Shown here one piece after another: positions 12,891-24,513 of a DNA stretch of 64,000 nt. Both the position numbers and the translations under genes were made by a program. Where the stretch lies: assembly GCA_000231825.2 (NCBI GenBank), contig JH720332.1, positions 286,728 to 350,727 of the forward strand. The letters are read 5' to 3'. This stretch comes from Tetrahymena elliotti 4EA (lineage: Eukaryota > Ciliophora > Oligohymenophorea > Hymenostomatida > Tetrahymenidae). The number at the start of each line of letters is the position of its first letter. Position 1 is the first letter of the stretch. The notes under the pieces are model-generated. The model saw only the letters and a program-made list of their open reading frames with translations. It ran no database searches and was not told the DNA's origin.

Positions 12891-14328
12891 ATGTAGGCAA
12901 CAGAAAATAGTGGAGAATAAATATAAAGTGATTTATAAGATTCATTTTAACATTATATTGACAGTATTAAAACCAGATTTTTTGGGACCAAAAAGGTTGA
13001 GGAGAAAAAGCCTCTTGAAATAGAGCCTATTTATACTGTTGAAGATCTTAAAGTGAAGATTTTAGAATCATCTTAGACTTCGCCTTTTCTTAGTGATTTT
13101 GAAAAGAAATGTTTTAGAAATATAGATTATGACTTTAAGTTAGATCAAAATGATAACTTTTTCAAGTTTTACAATAGATTAATATACAGCGTACACCCTC
13201 GTATTAAATAATAGGAAGAATTAGCTAAGAGTATGAGTTGGTCACAATTATTTGACTAGCTAAAAGATTTCTAATAGAAGAAATAGGAGTATCTCTATCA
13301 AAAGTATAAAAATAAAAAAAACAAATAAGTGTAAGACTCTGACGAAGATGAAGATTATGAATAAGGAAGTGACATATTTGGAGATAGTAAAAAGAAAGAA
13401 AGCTAAAGCGAAGAATTAGATAAGTTATATGACAGAGGAACTCATTATAAATGGTTCAAGAAAGAGTATTATACTAATCAACTTAAGATTGATTAAACTT
13501 AGAAAAACTTTGATATAGTTGTTTATAAAGACACTCTTGAAGATATCAATCCTGATTTTGGAACATATCCTAAGCACGATATTCCCTTCATTGATTTATT
13601 CTTGGTAAAATTAGAAAAGTTTTAGTTATGGTAAAGTACTAGATTATTTTCTATGGGTTTTCTCTGCACATTCCCTATTTTAGGTAAAGCTATTAATTAA
13701 TTGTTCATTCATTAGTTCATTGAACAAAACTAGAAACATAAATTACTTACTTATATTTATACTGATTATCAAAATCAAAAAAAATATCACAAAATTAAAA
13801 GAAATTTCTAAAATTAATTGAAATCTTTCTTTACTTTTTCTAAAATAAATAAATCTTTTGTAAATAATTTTATTTCACAAATGAAATAATGAAATATCCA
13901 TATCTTTATTTCAATCTACATTTTATTGTCTTATAATTTTACATTTTTTACTAAATTTATTTTAATTTTAATAAAGTTGGTATGGTTTTAGCAAGACAAG
14001 TTCCCATGAACTTAGGTGGTGCTGATCTATTTAAAACTACAGTTAGTAAATTCCTTTACAAGGGTGGATTCTAAGATAAAATGAATAGAAGAGAAGCTGC
14101 ATTAATTTTGAATCTCAAGCAAAATGCTACCAAAGAAGAAATTAGAAAAAGTCACAGAAAAATGATGATGACAAACCATCCTGATAATGGTAATCTATTT
14201 TTTATTAATATCTTTTATTAAAATAACTAATAATAACTTGATTTATTTATTAAAAATTAGGTGGTTCTCAATATATTGCTACTAAAATTAATGAAGCTAA
14301 AGAACTTATGTTGAAAGGAGACATTTGA
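12891..14328 (+). CDS. Pam18/Tim14-like J protein with long N-terminal extension
   Basis: Exons 12891-13683, 13977-14189 and 14261-14328 join in phase to 357 residues. The C-terminal third is a Pam18/Tim14: a transmembrane segment ([20 protein letters not shown]), then a J domain with HPD in [20 protein letters not shown] and the family ending [11 protein letters not shown]. Pam18 stimulates mitochondrial Hsp70 at the TIM23 channel, with the J domain in the matrix. The membrane helix is split exactly by the first intron, which argues that the 264-residue first exon belongs to the same protein. That N-terminal part is acidic and lysine-rich and matches nothing I recognise; usual Pam18 is about 110-170 residues. 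The alternative is a short gene starting at ATG 13982, which would lose half the helix. Confidence 0.75.
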
Positions 14329-14607
14329 TAGAAAATTGATTAGATAGGGTAGGGTTTATTTAAGAAAACTCATACACTCACTTTTTGTTTAAGATAAAAA
14401 ATATTTAAAAGTAATCTATGTTAATTTATAAGTATAACCATTAATTATTCCATTTTTGTATTTATTCATCAAGCTTGTTTATCTTTCTCCAAAAATATTT
14501 TCTTATTTATATCCATTCTAATTTAATTCAATAAAAAGTGCTTTTCATTTTTAATCAGATAAATCTACAATTTTATTTATTAATTCAAAAGAAAAGAAAA
14601 AAAAAAT
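14329..14607. other. AT-rich spacer with Pol III terminator
   Basis: On the minus strand a run of T's directly follows the tRNA 3' end (14594-14607), a typical RNA polymerase III terminator. Nothing else seen. Confidence 0.5.
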
Positions 14608-14688
14608 CGACAACTGCAGGATTCGAACCTGCGCGGGTAAACCCAAAAGATTTCTAGTCTTCCTCCTTAACCACTCGGACAAATTGTC
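14608..14688 (-). tRNA. tRNA-Ser(AGA)
   Basis: The minus strand folds as a class II tRNA. The acceptor GACAATT pairs with AGTTGTC and is followed by discriminator G. The D arm is TCC...GGA, the anticodon loop CTAGAAA has anticodon AGA, there is a long variable arm GGGTTTACCC, and the T arm contains the B-box GGTTCGAATCC. It reads serine TCT (and TCC by wobble if A34 is inosine). No intron and no encoded CCA. A T run follows on the minus strand. Confidence 0.95.
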
Positions 14689-15781
14689 TCATCGAAAGAT
14701 ATCCAAATAAGTTAACTTTTTAATTCATTCAAAATATATTTATAATCTTAACCATTTTGTTGTAAATAATTTAATTTCAAAACAAGATTAAAATTAATTG
14801 CATTTTTAAAAGATTCATTGAAATCAATCTCACAAATTCCAGTTTATTTTTAAAATTTATCAAATTATTTACTAAAATGAAATTATTTTTTTGGTGTTTA
14901 TATTAAATTCATTTATTATTTATTTCTAAGAAGATAATATTATCAACAATTATTTGTCAATCTAGTTTACAAATTTATAAATAGAAAGTATTAATTAAAT
15001 GAAGATTTTAGTTTGATCCTTTTATTACTTTGAATTAGATAGATTGTTTAAATTATAAAATTTTGGATTAAATATCATCTTAAAACCAAATATTTTTGTT
15101 TAAATATTACAAGCTTTACATTTCCAATATGTAGATTGATTGGTAGAAAGTTAAGTAAGAAACCCCTCTTTTTGTTTAAGAAATTTCATTGACACTAATT
15201 TACAATTTTTAAAGAAGTCTAATATCAGAAATGAATATGTTTACAGCTCACCCAATTAGTGATATTAAAGTAAATAATTATAAATAATGTCCATGAAAAA
15301 TTTTTTTTCAAGTAAGAGGAAAATAAACTATTATTAGATTTTTAGAAAAAAGAAAGTTTTTGATAAGAAAAAAGAATTTTCTTTTTTATTTAGTATTGTT
15401 TGATAATATTTAACTTTATTTAAATTACTTCAAGATTTTTAGAGAGCATTCATCATTACCTTAAAGATTTTTTGTTATAAGTATATTTTCTCTTATTTTG
15501 TCTAAAAAATATTAAATTTTGTAAAAAAGATATGAATTTTAAGTTGACTAGATAGACACTGCTAAAACAGTTATCAAATTTACAAATTCCAGAATAAGAA
15601 GACACTTTTAAGAAACAATCAAGTTACAGATAATAACCGCCATTAAATATATAATTTGAATACTTTAAGTGGATTAATACTTGCTTTAGGGGTTATTTAA
15701 AAAGCACATCTATTTTTTCATAAAATTTAATTAATCAAATTAATTAATGTAAACTACAAATTTAGAACAGAATATTTAGAA
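14689..15781. other. AT-rich spacer
   Basis: About 1.1 kb of AT-rich sequence between the tRNA and the NUDIX gene. I see no coding frame or structured RNA. Confidence 0.5.
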
Positions 15782-16398
15782 ATGGAAAGACCTAAAATTG
15801 GAGTTGGTGTATTTGTCTTAAACAAAGATATCAATAAATTTTTAATGTCTCAAAGAAAGGACTGTAATAGAGTTGCTTTAATGGGAGGACATCTAGAGAG
15901 ATTTGAGGCAATTAATTAGTGCGCTTAGAGAGAGGTTTTAGAAGAATCTAATTTATAAATTCCTGTTGAAGAGTAAGTTAACTTCTTTGATTTAGTTTTA
16001 TCAACAAATTTTTGATATCTTTTTGATGAATACCTTATCTGAAAAAGCAGATTCAGATTAATTTGGTTTTCTTTAAGTTTTAAATGTTAAATTTTCTTTT
16101 TAAATAAATATTTTTATTTCAAAAAAGATTTAAAGAATATCCTACTGCCTTTAATGCAATCGATAAAAAGGATAACTATCACTATGTAACTTTCTTTTCA
16201 GCAGCTATTAAGCCAGATGATCAACAAATTTAAAACACTGAACCTGAAAAGTAAGAGGATTGGGAATGGTATGGTGAAGAAGAATTTCTTAAAGTATACA
16301 AAGAGGGTAAACTTTACTACTCTATTGAATATTTATTTTAATCATGCAACTAGGACTTTAAAGTATTAATTGAAAGAATACAATAGTTGTTTAAATGA
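15782..16398 (+). CDS. NUDIX hydrolase, NUDT15/MTH2-like
   Basis: Two exons (15782-15972, 16128-16398) with a phase-2 intron give 153 residues from MERPKIGVGVFVLN. The Nudix box is clear: GGHLERFEAINQCAQREVLE followed by ESN, matching G-x5-E-x7-RE-x-x-EE with the metal-binding glutamates present. The start (GVGVFVL, then FLMSQRKD) and the tail (HYVTFFSAAI; PEKQEDWEWYGEEEF) resemble the small NUDT15 / 8-oxo-dGTP diphosphatase-like group, cytosolic nucleotide pool cleaners. The length is normal. Substrate is inferred only from the family. Stop TGA 16396-16398. Confidence 0.85.
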
Positions 16399-17073
16399 TT
16401 TTGATTTATTTTATCTCTAATTTATTTGTACTTAATTTATAAATGAATATTTTATTCTTAAAAATCCATAATATTTTCCATCTTACATAACTAATACATT
16501 TAATTTTAGCCTTTTCTTAATTAAACTAAATAGTATTGAAATTTTATTTGCTATTTACAAAAAGTGTTTTTAAAATTAAAAATTTAAGTAATTTTGCAAA
16601 CTATTTCAAGAATTTCTGTAGTACAAATGATTTTTTCATTTATTTAGTCTTTGTTAATTTAATTTCCACAAATAAATAAACAGACAATTAAATTAATTAA
16701 TAATTTAATAGAGGATTTTCAGCCACTTTTAAAATAAAGTACAAAATAAGTAAAACTTTTACTCTTGCAAAACAATTTTAGTTTAGGAAGTTTTAGTTTT
16801 AATTTTATAAATGTGTAAATGGTATTCTAAAAATGATGGTTTTTGAATCTAAGTTAATATAATTTTTTACATGAATTTAAGAAGAAGTTAAGTTTGATTT
16901 TTTGCAAAAATTAAGTAAATTCGTGTGAGAAAAGTAAATTGTTTACAATATTGCTTATTTATTTATAATGCATTCATCTAAGTATTTATATCAATTTTTT
17001 AAATCCTAATTTAAAAAAACATTAAAAAAGTAAATCAGAAATTTAGAATTTACACTAAAAAAATTAAAGATAG
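16399..17073. other. AT-rich spacer
   Basis: No coding or RNA signal recognised. Confidence 0.5.
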
Positions 17074-17363
17074 ATGGACATGTCAGTAAAAACTATTGAG
17101 CAAATTAAAGAATTTTGGGATAACTATTCAAACTGATCACGGAGCTAATGTGTTTTATCTCTCATTATTAAATATGCTTAAGATGTATTCTTGGAGTAGG
17201 TGCAGGTGCAGGTGCTGGTTTCTTATATCACCATACTTTAAACCACAAAAATCCTAAAGCAAAGTACAAAGCAATTGAAGAAATTTAATTTTTATAAATT
17301 CAGATCATTTTATAGCAAAACAGCCAATAAATTTTATTTGAAAAATAATTTAATAAAATATGA
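17074..17363 (+). CDS. small glycine-rich membrane protein (tentative)
   Basis: From ATG 17148 the frame runs to TGA 17361-17363 and contains ILGVGAGAGAGFLYHH, a glycine-zipper-like hydrophobic helix, followed by a basic stretch LNHKNPKAKYKAIEEI. An upstream ATG at 17074 opens MDMS followed by a GTAAAA donor. Splicing from there to the AG at about 17144 would join MDMS to LMCFISHY in frame. The GxGxG helix plus positive tail is typical of small mitochondrial inner-membrane subunits, but I cannot name a family. Start and exon structure are uncertain, and the C-terminal 30 residues are AT-rich and may not be translated. Confidence 0.4.
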
Positions 17364-17897
17364 TAGAGAGTAGTTTAAAATTTTTAATTTAAACCAATAT
17401 TTCTTAATTTTATTTATTTACATTTTAATTTTTCCTTATTCAAAGCAAATCGTTTGATTTCTTTCAATTCTATTTAATTTTTTTTTATATTTAGTAGTTT
17501 ATTTGAAAATTTAAAATATTATTTCTTTAATGTCTACTTAAATTTTAAAATCATTTTTGTTTCTTAAAATGGTTGATTTGTTTTGAAAATAGATGTAGAA
17601 ATAACATTAAATAGAAGATCTACTTAAATTGATTGATTTTTATATTAGGATAAAGTGAAAAAGAATAATGAAGACTCCTATGTATCTTTTATATTGTTTA
17701 ATCTATTCCTTATACATTCATTCAGTTTGCTTGTTAAACAAATTTATCATAATAAATGAAAAGATATTTTTCGCTGAAGATTTGGATATTAAAAACAAAT
17801 TAATTAATCATTAATAATTTATTTTAATAAACACTATCAAAAAATATATCTTAAAAAATTAGTTTAAATTACTTATTAAGTAGGTTCATCTAAAAAA
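17364..17897. other. AT-rich spacer
   Basis: No coding signal; T-rich tracts only. Confidence 0.5.
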
Positions 17898-20041
17898 ATG
17901 TAATAGAATTATTAAGTTGTCATATTAGCTGGAGGGTAAAATTATTATTCATAAATAAATGATTATTGATTGATAAAAATCATTTTAAAAGCAAAAAGTG
18001 AAATACATTTATTTATAATTTAAATTTAGTTAAGGTACTGAATTATATCCTCTTTGCGAAAGATTCCCAAAGGCTCTTTTGCCTATTAACAACAAGCCTC
18101 TGATTATTTATTAGTTAGAAAAATTGGAAAGCAATGGATTTACAAGTAATAAATAAATATAAAGATAGACTTTTCTTTAAATAGATTTAAAAGACTAAAT
18201 GCAAGTTATTTAAGAATTCATAATGATCATTTATTTATAAAATAGATGTCCTCATTCTTACTTCTAAAAACAGTAGTAAAATTGAAAGATACATTAAAGA
18301 TTATTACTAAGGCTAAATTAAGTACGAGTTAGTAGCCATTCCAGATGAAAAAAAAGAAACTTTTGAAGCAATCAAGCATGTTTCAAATAAATTAACAGTA
18401 ATTATTTAAATTAATTCTACGTTGCTTTTAGAATATAAGTGAATTAAATTGCAACATTGAAATGATAATTTGTTGACAAATTTCTAATTTTCATGATGTT
18501 AAAACAATACTAAGTTAATATTCTGAAAATATACTTAATCCTAAAGATTTTAAATATAATTTTGCCTATCAACGAAATATTTTAATTGATTTTTCAATAA
18601 AAATTTATTTTAAAATTTAGAAAGATTTTATTCTTATTGCTTGTGACTCAATCACAGATTTAAGCTTAGATGATGTTATTGAATAACATATTTTAACTGG
18701 AGCTTACTTGACAGCTGTATTGAAAGAAGATAAAGTTGATGAAGAAAACAACAAAGTTATTAATCCTAGTTCATCTGCTGTAAAACTATTTACAAATTAG
18801 GCTTAAAATATATATTTATTAATATTAAAAAGGATAATCATGATGTTTTCCTTATTGATGAATCAAATAATAAGATTTTATATGTTAACTCTTTCTATGA
18901 AATCAAAGAAAATGGACTTAAAATCAAGAAATCTATTTTGGCAAGCAACCCCGAAGCAAGCATTAAGACTAATCTTTTTGACTCACACATATATATTTGC
19001 AAGATTTAAATTCTCCAAGCTTTATGTAAACTGGAAAAGAAAGTTATGGATACTATCTCATCATGGAAAGAAGACTTGATTCCATTCTTAGTTAGAAACT
19101 AATAAAATCAAAATTTCCTTCAACTTTTGAGTGAAATTAAAAAGAGTGAGCATGATGAAGAAGAATAAAATTATGGAATATTAAACTAAGATGAAAGTAA
19201 AGAAGAAGCAATTACAAGCATTCCCATCTTAGCCTTCATCACCAATAAAAATTACATTAAAAGAGCTAACAACATCAAAGATTATATACAAGGAAACTTC
19301 GATTCAATTAAGACTGATAAAGTCATGCCCGAATCATTTGTTGAAATTTTCTAAAATAATGGTATTCCTCTCATCTCAATCTCTGAGTCTGATATAAAGT
19401 AACATTTTAAATGAAAAAAAAAAAACTATTATCGAAATCTATTAATATCAGATATAGAAATTGAAATTATAAATTTATTTCTTATTAATCTCAAATTAGT
19501 TTAAAATATTGGTTTTAAATTAAATCATTTGAGTTTGTTCATTTAAAAATGATTGCATAATGAGTTTTATTTTGAAGAAATTTCATTTAATATTTTTTAA
19601 AATTAGAATTAACTAAAGTAATATTGCTGATAAATCCTAAATTGGTCCCAAAGTCTAGATTAATAAATCAATTATTGGACCCTAATGCAAGATTGGAGAA
19701 GGTGTTAAAATTTCTAACTGTATCATATTTAAAGAAGTCACCATTGAACCAGGGTAAATAAATTTTATTAGAGTTTAAATTACTTTAAAACATTAAATTT
19801 TTATGAAATTAATCAGTAATTGATTTAAAAACAAAACAATTTAATTCCAAATTCAGCATGTTTTCATTAAATAATTTATTCAAATTTAAATAAAAGTTGT
19901 GTTTTATAAAACTGTATCATTGGAAATAAAGCAACTATCAAATAAAGTTCTGAACTTAAAGATTGTTAGATTGGTGTAAATGGAGTTGTTGATGCTAATA
20001 GCTCTCTTACTGCTGATGTTGTTGTTTAAGAAGATAATTGA
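17898..20041 (+). CDS. EIF2B3: translation initiation factor eIF2B gamma subunit
   Basis: Seven exons (17898-17935, 18030-18145, 18246-18397, 18621-18779, 18833-19398, 19607-19753, 19897-20041) join without a frame break to 440 residues, the usual size. The N-terminus is a nucleotidyltransferase-like domain: VVILAGGQGTELYPLCERFP, KALLPINNKPLIIYQLE and the DS of LIACDSITDLSLDDV. The C-terminus is a left-handed beta-helix of hexapeptides (IGPKVQINKSIIGPQCKIG; VKISNCIIF; QIGVNGVVDANSS). This order defines eIF2B gamma/epsilon; there is no C-terminal W2/eIF5C catalytic domain, so gamma is chosen. In the decameric eIF2B complex it supports GDP-GTP exchange on eIF2 in the cytosol. A 53-base intron (18780-18832) is among the shortest here. 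Confidence 0.9.
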
Positions 20042-20242
20042 TAAAATTGAAACGTTATTAAACCTAGAAATAACTAAATCACTTAAATTATTAATTGGAT
20101 TATTTTTTTATGGTTTTTAGTTTTAAATGTATTTATAGTGAGTTAGTTAGTTAGTTACATCTTTTTTATTATCCAAGAAATAATAATAAGAGAAAATAAT
20201 ATCTTAAAATTTTGGAAAATAAATTGAATAAATATTTTTGTA

Positions 20243-23200
20243 TCAAATATGGATGTTACAAAGGAGTTGAATATTTTTTAACTTATCTTTCTTTTTATAT
20301 GGCTAAATATTATTATTAAGAAGATATATATTTTTTAAGTTTTCATTTTTTGTGAGGTAGTTTAAGATGTCATCAAAGCAATTTTCTGAGCATAAATTAC
20401 TTGTTAAATTTAATGTATGAATTTTTTAATTACTTCTTTCCAACCCCAATAATATTTATTAAAGACCAATGTCACTAATTTTGTTCTTAACTAACTTAAT
20501 ACTGTCAATTTAAAGTTTTGTTTTTCCTAGCTCTATTCCTAACTCTTCGCATTCCTAATCATTTACATCTTTTATAAGATAAAACATTTTTAAACTAAAT
20601 TCGAATATGTTTTTTTCATTAATAAGAAAAAATAAATAATCTAAATTACCTTCACTGACTAATTCTATCTAATCTATATATTCATTTTATTTAAGCTTTT
20701 ATAGTAATAATTTTAATTTTTCTGATTTCTTTTTGTAGGTGCTTTTACGATTTGTATGTGGAGACTGTGTTTACTATTATTACAAAGTTTGCTAGTTTAT
20801 TGATTTGTTGCTCACATTACTTTTATTTGGTGATTTAATGAACTTTAAAGAATTATTTTTATTAGATGTTTGATTCTTTTTTGAAAGATTATGATTATAT
20901 ACTTATTCTAATGCTGAGACAGAGCTAGAATTATATGTATCATCATTATTACTCATACGAGTTGGGAGTGTTTTACTTAGGTCACTATATTATTGATTTA
21001 AGTAAGTTAGATTATTGGTTTTACTTATTTATTCTTTTGTTTTTATTATTTGACTCTTTTTTGTTGGAGTTAAAGACTTCTTCAAGTGACTATTATCTAA
21101 ATATGGGTCAGCATTAGTATAATGTGATCTTGCACTTTTAATTTCAAGATTACTTTACCTCAAATCCTAACTTTTTTACACTTTTCCATATTAACTGCTA
21201 TCAAAATCATTTAATTTAAATGGAGATTTATTTCTAGATTTATTCAAAGAAGTTTAACTGATTTAACTCTTTCTGAGTTGACTATTATCTCTTTTATCAA
21301 CTGAACGATTGAGTTCTATTTACAATTTAGAATTTTTTAAGTCACCATTGTTAGATTTTTCAACTGCAGCTTTTATCTTGCAACTATCATGTACAGAAGC
21401 AGGTCCATTTTTATAATATAGTAATCCACTACCATCCATTTTGATATCAGAAATATTTTAAATAAAGGGTTTGTTTGAAGGAGATAAATTTTAATGATTA
21501 ATTACTGTTATATAACCATTGTTGTAACTGCTATCAAATTAAGTTTTACTTCCATTATCAATATCATTTATGAATGGATAAATCTAATTCTATCTATCTG
21601 ATTCATTACTATTAATTACTACACTATTAAACATACTTTCTTTCATAGCTGTATTCTTAACAAATTCTTACTAATTATCCAAATTTGATAATAATAATTT
21701 ATCTTTATTCAAAGCACTCTCTTAAAGCTAAGGAACAATATTATTCTATCTGTATTAACCAAGTTATGCAACAATTGAATCAACATTTTCCAAACTAACT
21801 TCTTCTTTTTACTATAATTTACTTTCTTAATATCTACTTTTAAACTTTTAACTATAAAAAAATTCATTCAAAAAACATTTTTTTAATTCTCTTTAATATA
21901 AAATACCCTAATGAACTTTGGCGAGAACTTTATTATGTTAAACTGTTTTTTCTGCTAGCATCTAAATAGTTACCTCCTTTCATATTTTATTTATTTGTTA
22001 GAGCTTAATGAGAATTAAGAAATTGTTCTGATGGTGTTTAGTTAGGAGTTCCTAGAATAGCTTTTATTTCTTAAGGTGAAAGTTAAAAGAATTGAGTGTT
22101 ACTCAATATTTCCTTTTAGTTTTCTAATGTTAAATTTTAAATACTTTTGTTAATAATATCACTTTCATTATGTAAAAACTGTATAGACATGCAATTTTCA
22201 ATAATAGTTTAGACAGAATCAGAAAAAGAAAAACAAATATTCTCTAAATAATCTCCTATCAATTTAACAGGAAACTACAGTAGATTATTATATTCTATTT
22301 CCAACTCACTTCCAGATACTAAAAGCTTTTCCAAATTTAAAAATAAATCAAAATCAACTGAATTTATTCTTTCTAAATTTTCCTATTAAATTTTCAGAGA
22401 ATTAATCCTTTTTAGAATAAAACAATTATGTTTAAATATTTTGAAACAACTGAATTGTTAACTACATTTAATTCCAGTTGTAGATTTTATCATAAGTCTC
22501 CTTAAAAGTATGATTTTTAAATTTCCTAAATTTCTCTTCTACCTATGAAAAAAATCTTTCTATTTCATCATAGCACTTTGATTCAGAATACTAAAGGAGC
22601 TTTTAAAATTCCTTTTCATAAAAAAGTCATCAATAATTTTGAATTTTTTAAAATCAGAAATAATAAGAATTTGTTTGTTTACAATCAATCTTATGAATAA
22701 AAATATACTTATTATTATTATTCTAAGTCAAAAGATTTAACCACAAAATTTGAGTATTGTTTATAGGCTTTTGAAAATATTTCATTTCGAGTTAAGATTG
22801 ATAATAATTCTTTCTTTTTGGAATTAAGCTGGTCTTATAAATTGTACTAAATTCCATTTACTTTACTTTATTTTCATTTCTAAATCTCTTTTATCTACTT
22901 TAATAGATTTCATACATGCTTTTAGCTTTTTTTTTATTTTGTAATCAAATTAGCCTTAGTAATTATTTGTATTTAATGACATAAATAGTTTATTTAATTT
23001 TGGTTTTGCTGGCTGTTTTAAGTTAAGTAACTGATTGATTGATTGATGATAAGTTATTTATTGAATGATGTAAATTAATCTACCTCAAATTTTAATCTTG
23101 TGTTTTGCTTGAATAGTCCTTTTTAATAGTTTAACTTGTTGCAGATGATGTTCTAAAAATTATCCTCCATTTTAAATACAAAGTCTTCTTTTGTCATTTA

Positions 23201-24053
23201 AATTTTTTGCTTGATTTTGATCATTGACTCAATTCCATTTTTATTCTTCTTTTTCATTTCGTCTTCAGGAATTACAGTGTGATTTTTATGGTTTCCAAAA
23301 ATTGCACAATGAGAACAAATCTAAATTATCATAAAAACAATAAAATATTTTATTTAACTTAACAAATAAAGCTTAAATTGTAAAGATAGTATTATTTGTA
23401 AGTATTTGATTACCTTTTATTAACATTGCAAACATCCTAAATCTTATGTTTTTCCATGAGATTAGCATTACTGCTACTACTACTACTACTATTATGATTT
23501 CACTGAATACTTATTTGATGATAACTAAGGCTTTAGTTCTTAAGAAGAACAAGCTATCATATTTTTATCAATAAAAGATTATGCTGATTAAATAGATTTC
23601 TAACTTAAAACTTCTGCTATTTTAGAAGGTTTTTATTCAAGAGCTCCAAAAGAGCTCAACTTTTGATTCTCTGAATGCTACACAATTTTAAGGATAGAAA
23701 TATTTTTAGGAAAGTTGTTTATTGAATCTCTATTGCAAAGAATAATATCCCTATTTTTAATATTAATTTTGTATAATTGTAAATCTATAGCCACTTCAAA
23801 AATGTGAAAAATGATTGAATTCATAAAATATTTTCCATATTATTTAGCAATTTCAAATTTTAACTATTCAAATAGTCAATTACCCATCTTCTGGACACTT
23901 AAAGGTATGCTTTGAATTAACTATATTCTTTATGATGCATTCTTCGCAGTAAGTATGACCGCAATCTGGTATCATCCTTGGTACTCTATTTTCCTAATTA
24001 AATTAATAGCTACATATTGAGCATATTAATGCTTGGTTATTTGACTAATCCAT
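20243..24053 (-). CDS. RING / B-box / coiled-coil protein with C-terminal leucine-rich repeat
   Basis: Starts ATG 24053. The RING finger has C11, C14, C31, H33, C36, C39 and C53 (PDCGHTYCEECI; FKCPEDG), then the TRIM-like NRDSINNFPKN. After a poly-Q run comes a B-box whose zinc ligands span an intron: CQSHGKTQDLGCLQCQQK, then ICSHCAIFGNHKNHTVIP. A coiled coil follows. The long low-complexity S/N/K/Q C-terminus ends in a leucine-rich repeat (HTLNLTSNLC...LKNIYLLNNNI) before TGA 20245-20243. Sure junctions are introns 23751-23883, 23321-23413, 23031-23083 and a 56-base intron near 22393-22448. The splices between about 22560 and 22900 are not settled. Likely a TRIM-type E3 ubiquitin ligase (transfer from E2 to substrate); the substrate is unknown. 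Confidence 0.75.
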
Positions 24054-24513
24054 TTAATTATATTTGCACTAGTTAAAAGTGTAAATTAATCTTTTTTTAC
24101 TGAAAAAATTATTTAAGATTTAATGAAGATTCACTAGAAATAAATAAAAAGTGTTTTGATTGATTGATTACCTGCTCATCAATTCACAAAAAGATAAAAA
24201 ACATGTAAATATATTTATTGATTTATTTGTTATTATTTATTATATCAAGTATTAAAAGCTTGAAAGTAATTTAATACCAATTTATTTAAATTCAGGGTAT
24301 CATCATAGTTAAAATAGATATTAAACATAATACTTACTAAATATAACTAATTAAATTGTTATTTTAAATTGATTAAACTTAATTATCAATATAAATTATA
24401 TTTATTTATTAGATCCACTAATTTTATTAATTTAAACATTTTCATATTATGCGATCAATCGTCTTATTTTATTTAAATAAAGAAAGTTTGCCTTTTTTTC
24501 TTAATTGACTAAA
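24054..24513. other. AT-rich spacer
   Basis: Upstream region of the minus-strand RING gene. No coding signal. Confidence 0.45.

Noticed and set aside
14590..14607. Polypurine run next to the tRNA as a possible origin or mobile-element end
   Set aside because: On the tRNA strand it is simply a T run in the position of a Pol III terminator.
20935..21117. Plus-strand 60-residue frame
   Set aside because: Antisense to the serine/asparagine-rich C-terminal region of the RING/B-box gene.
23480..23510. ACT/AGT trinucleotide run as a microsatellite unrelated to genes
   Set aside because: In the minus-strand frame it encodes a poly-glutamine stretch (TAG codons) inside the RING/B-box protein just before the B-box.
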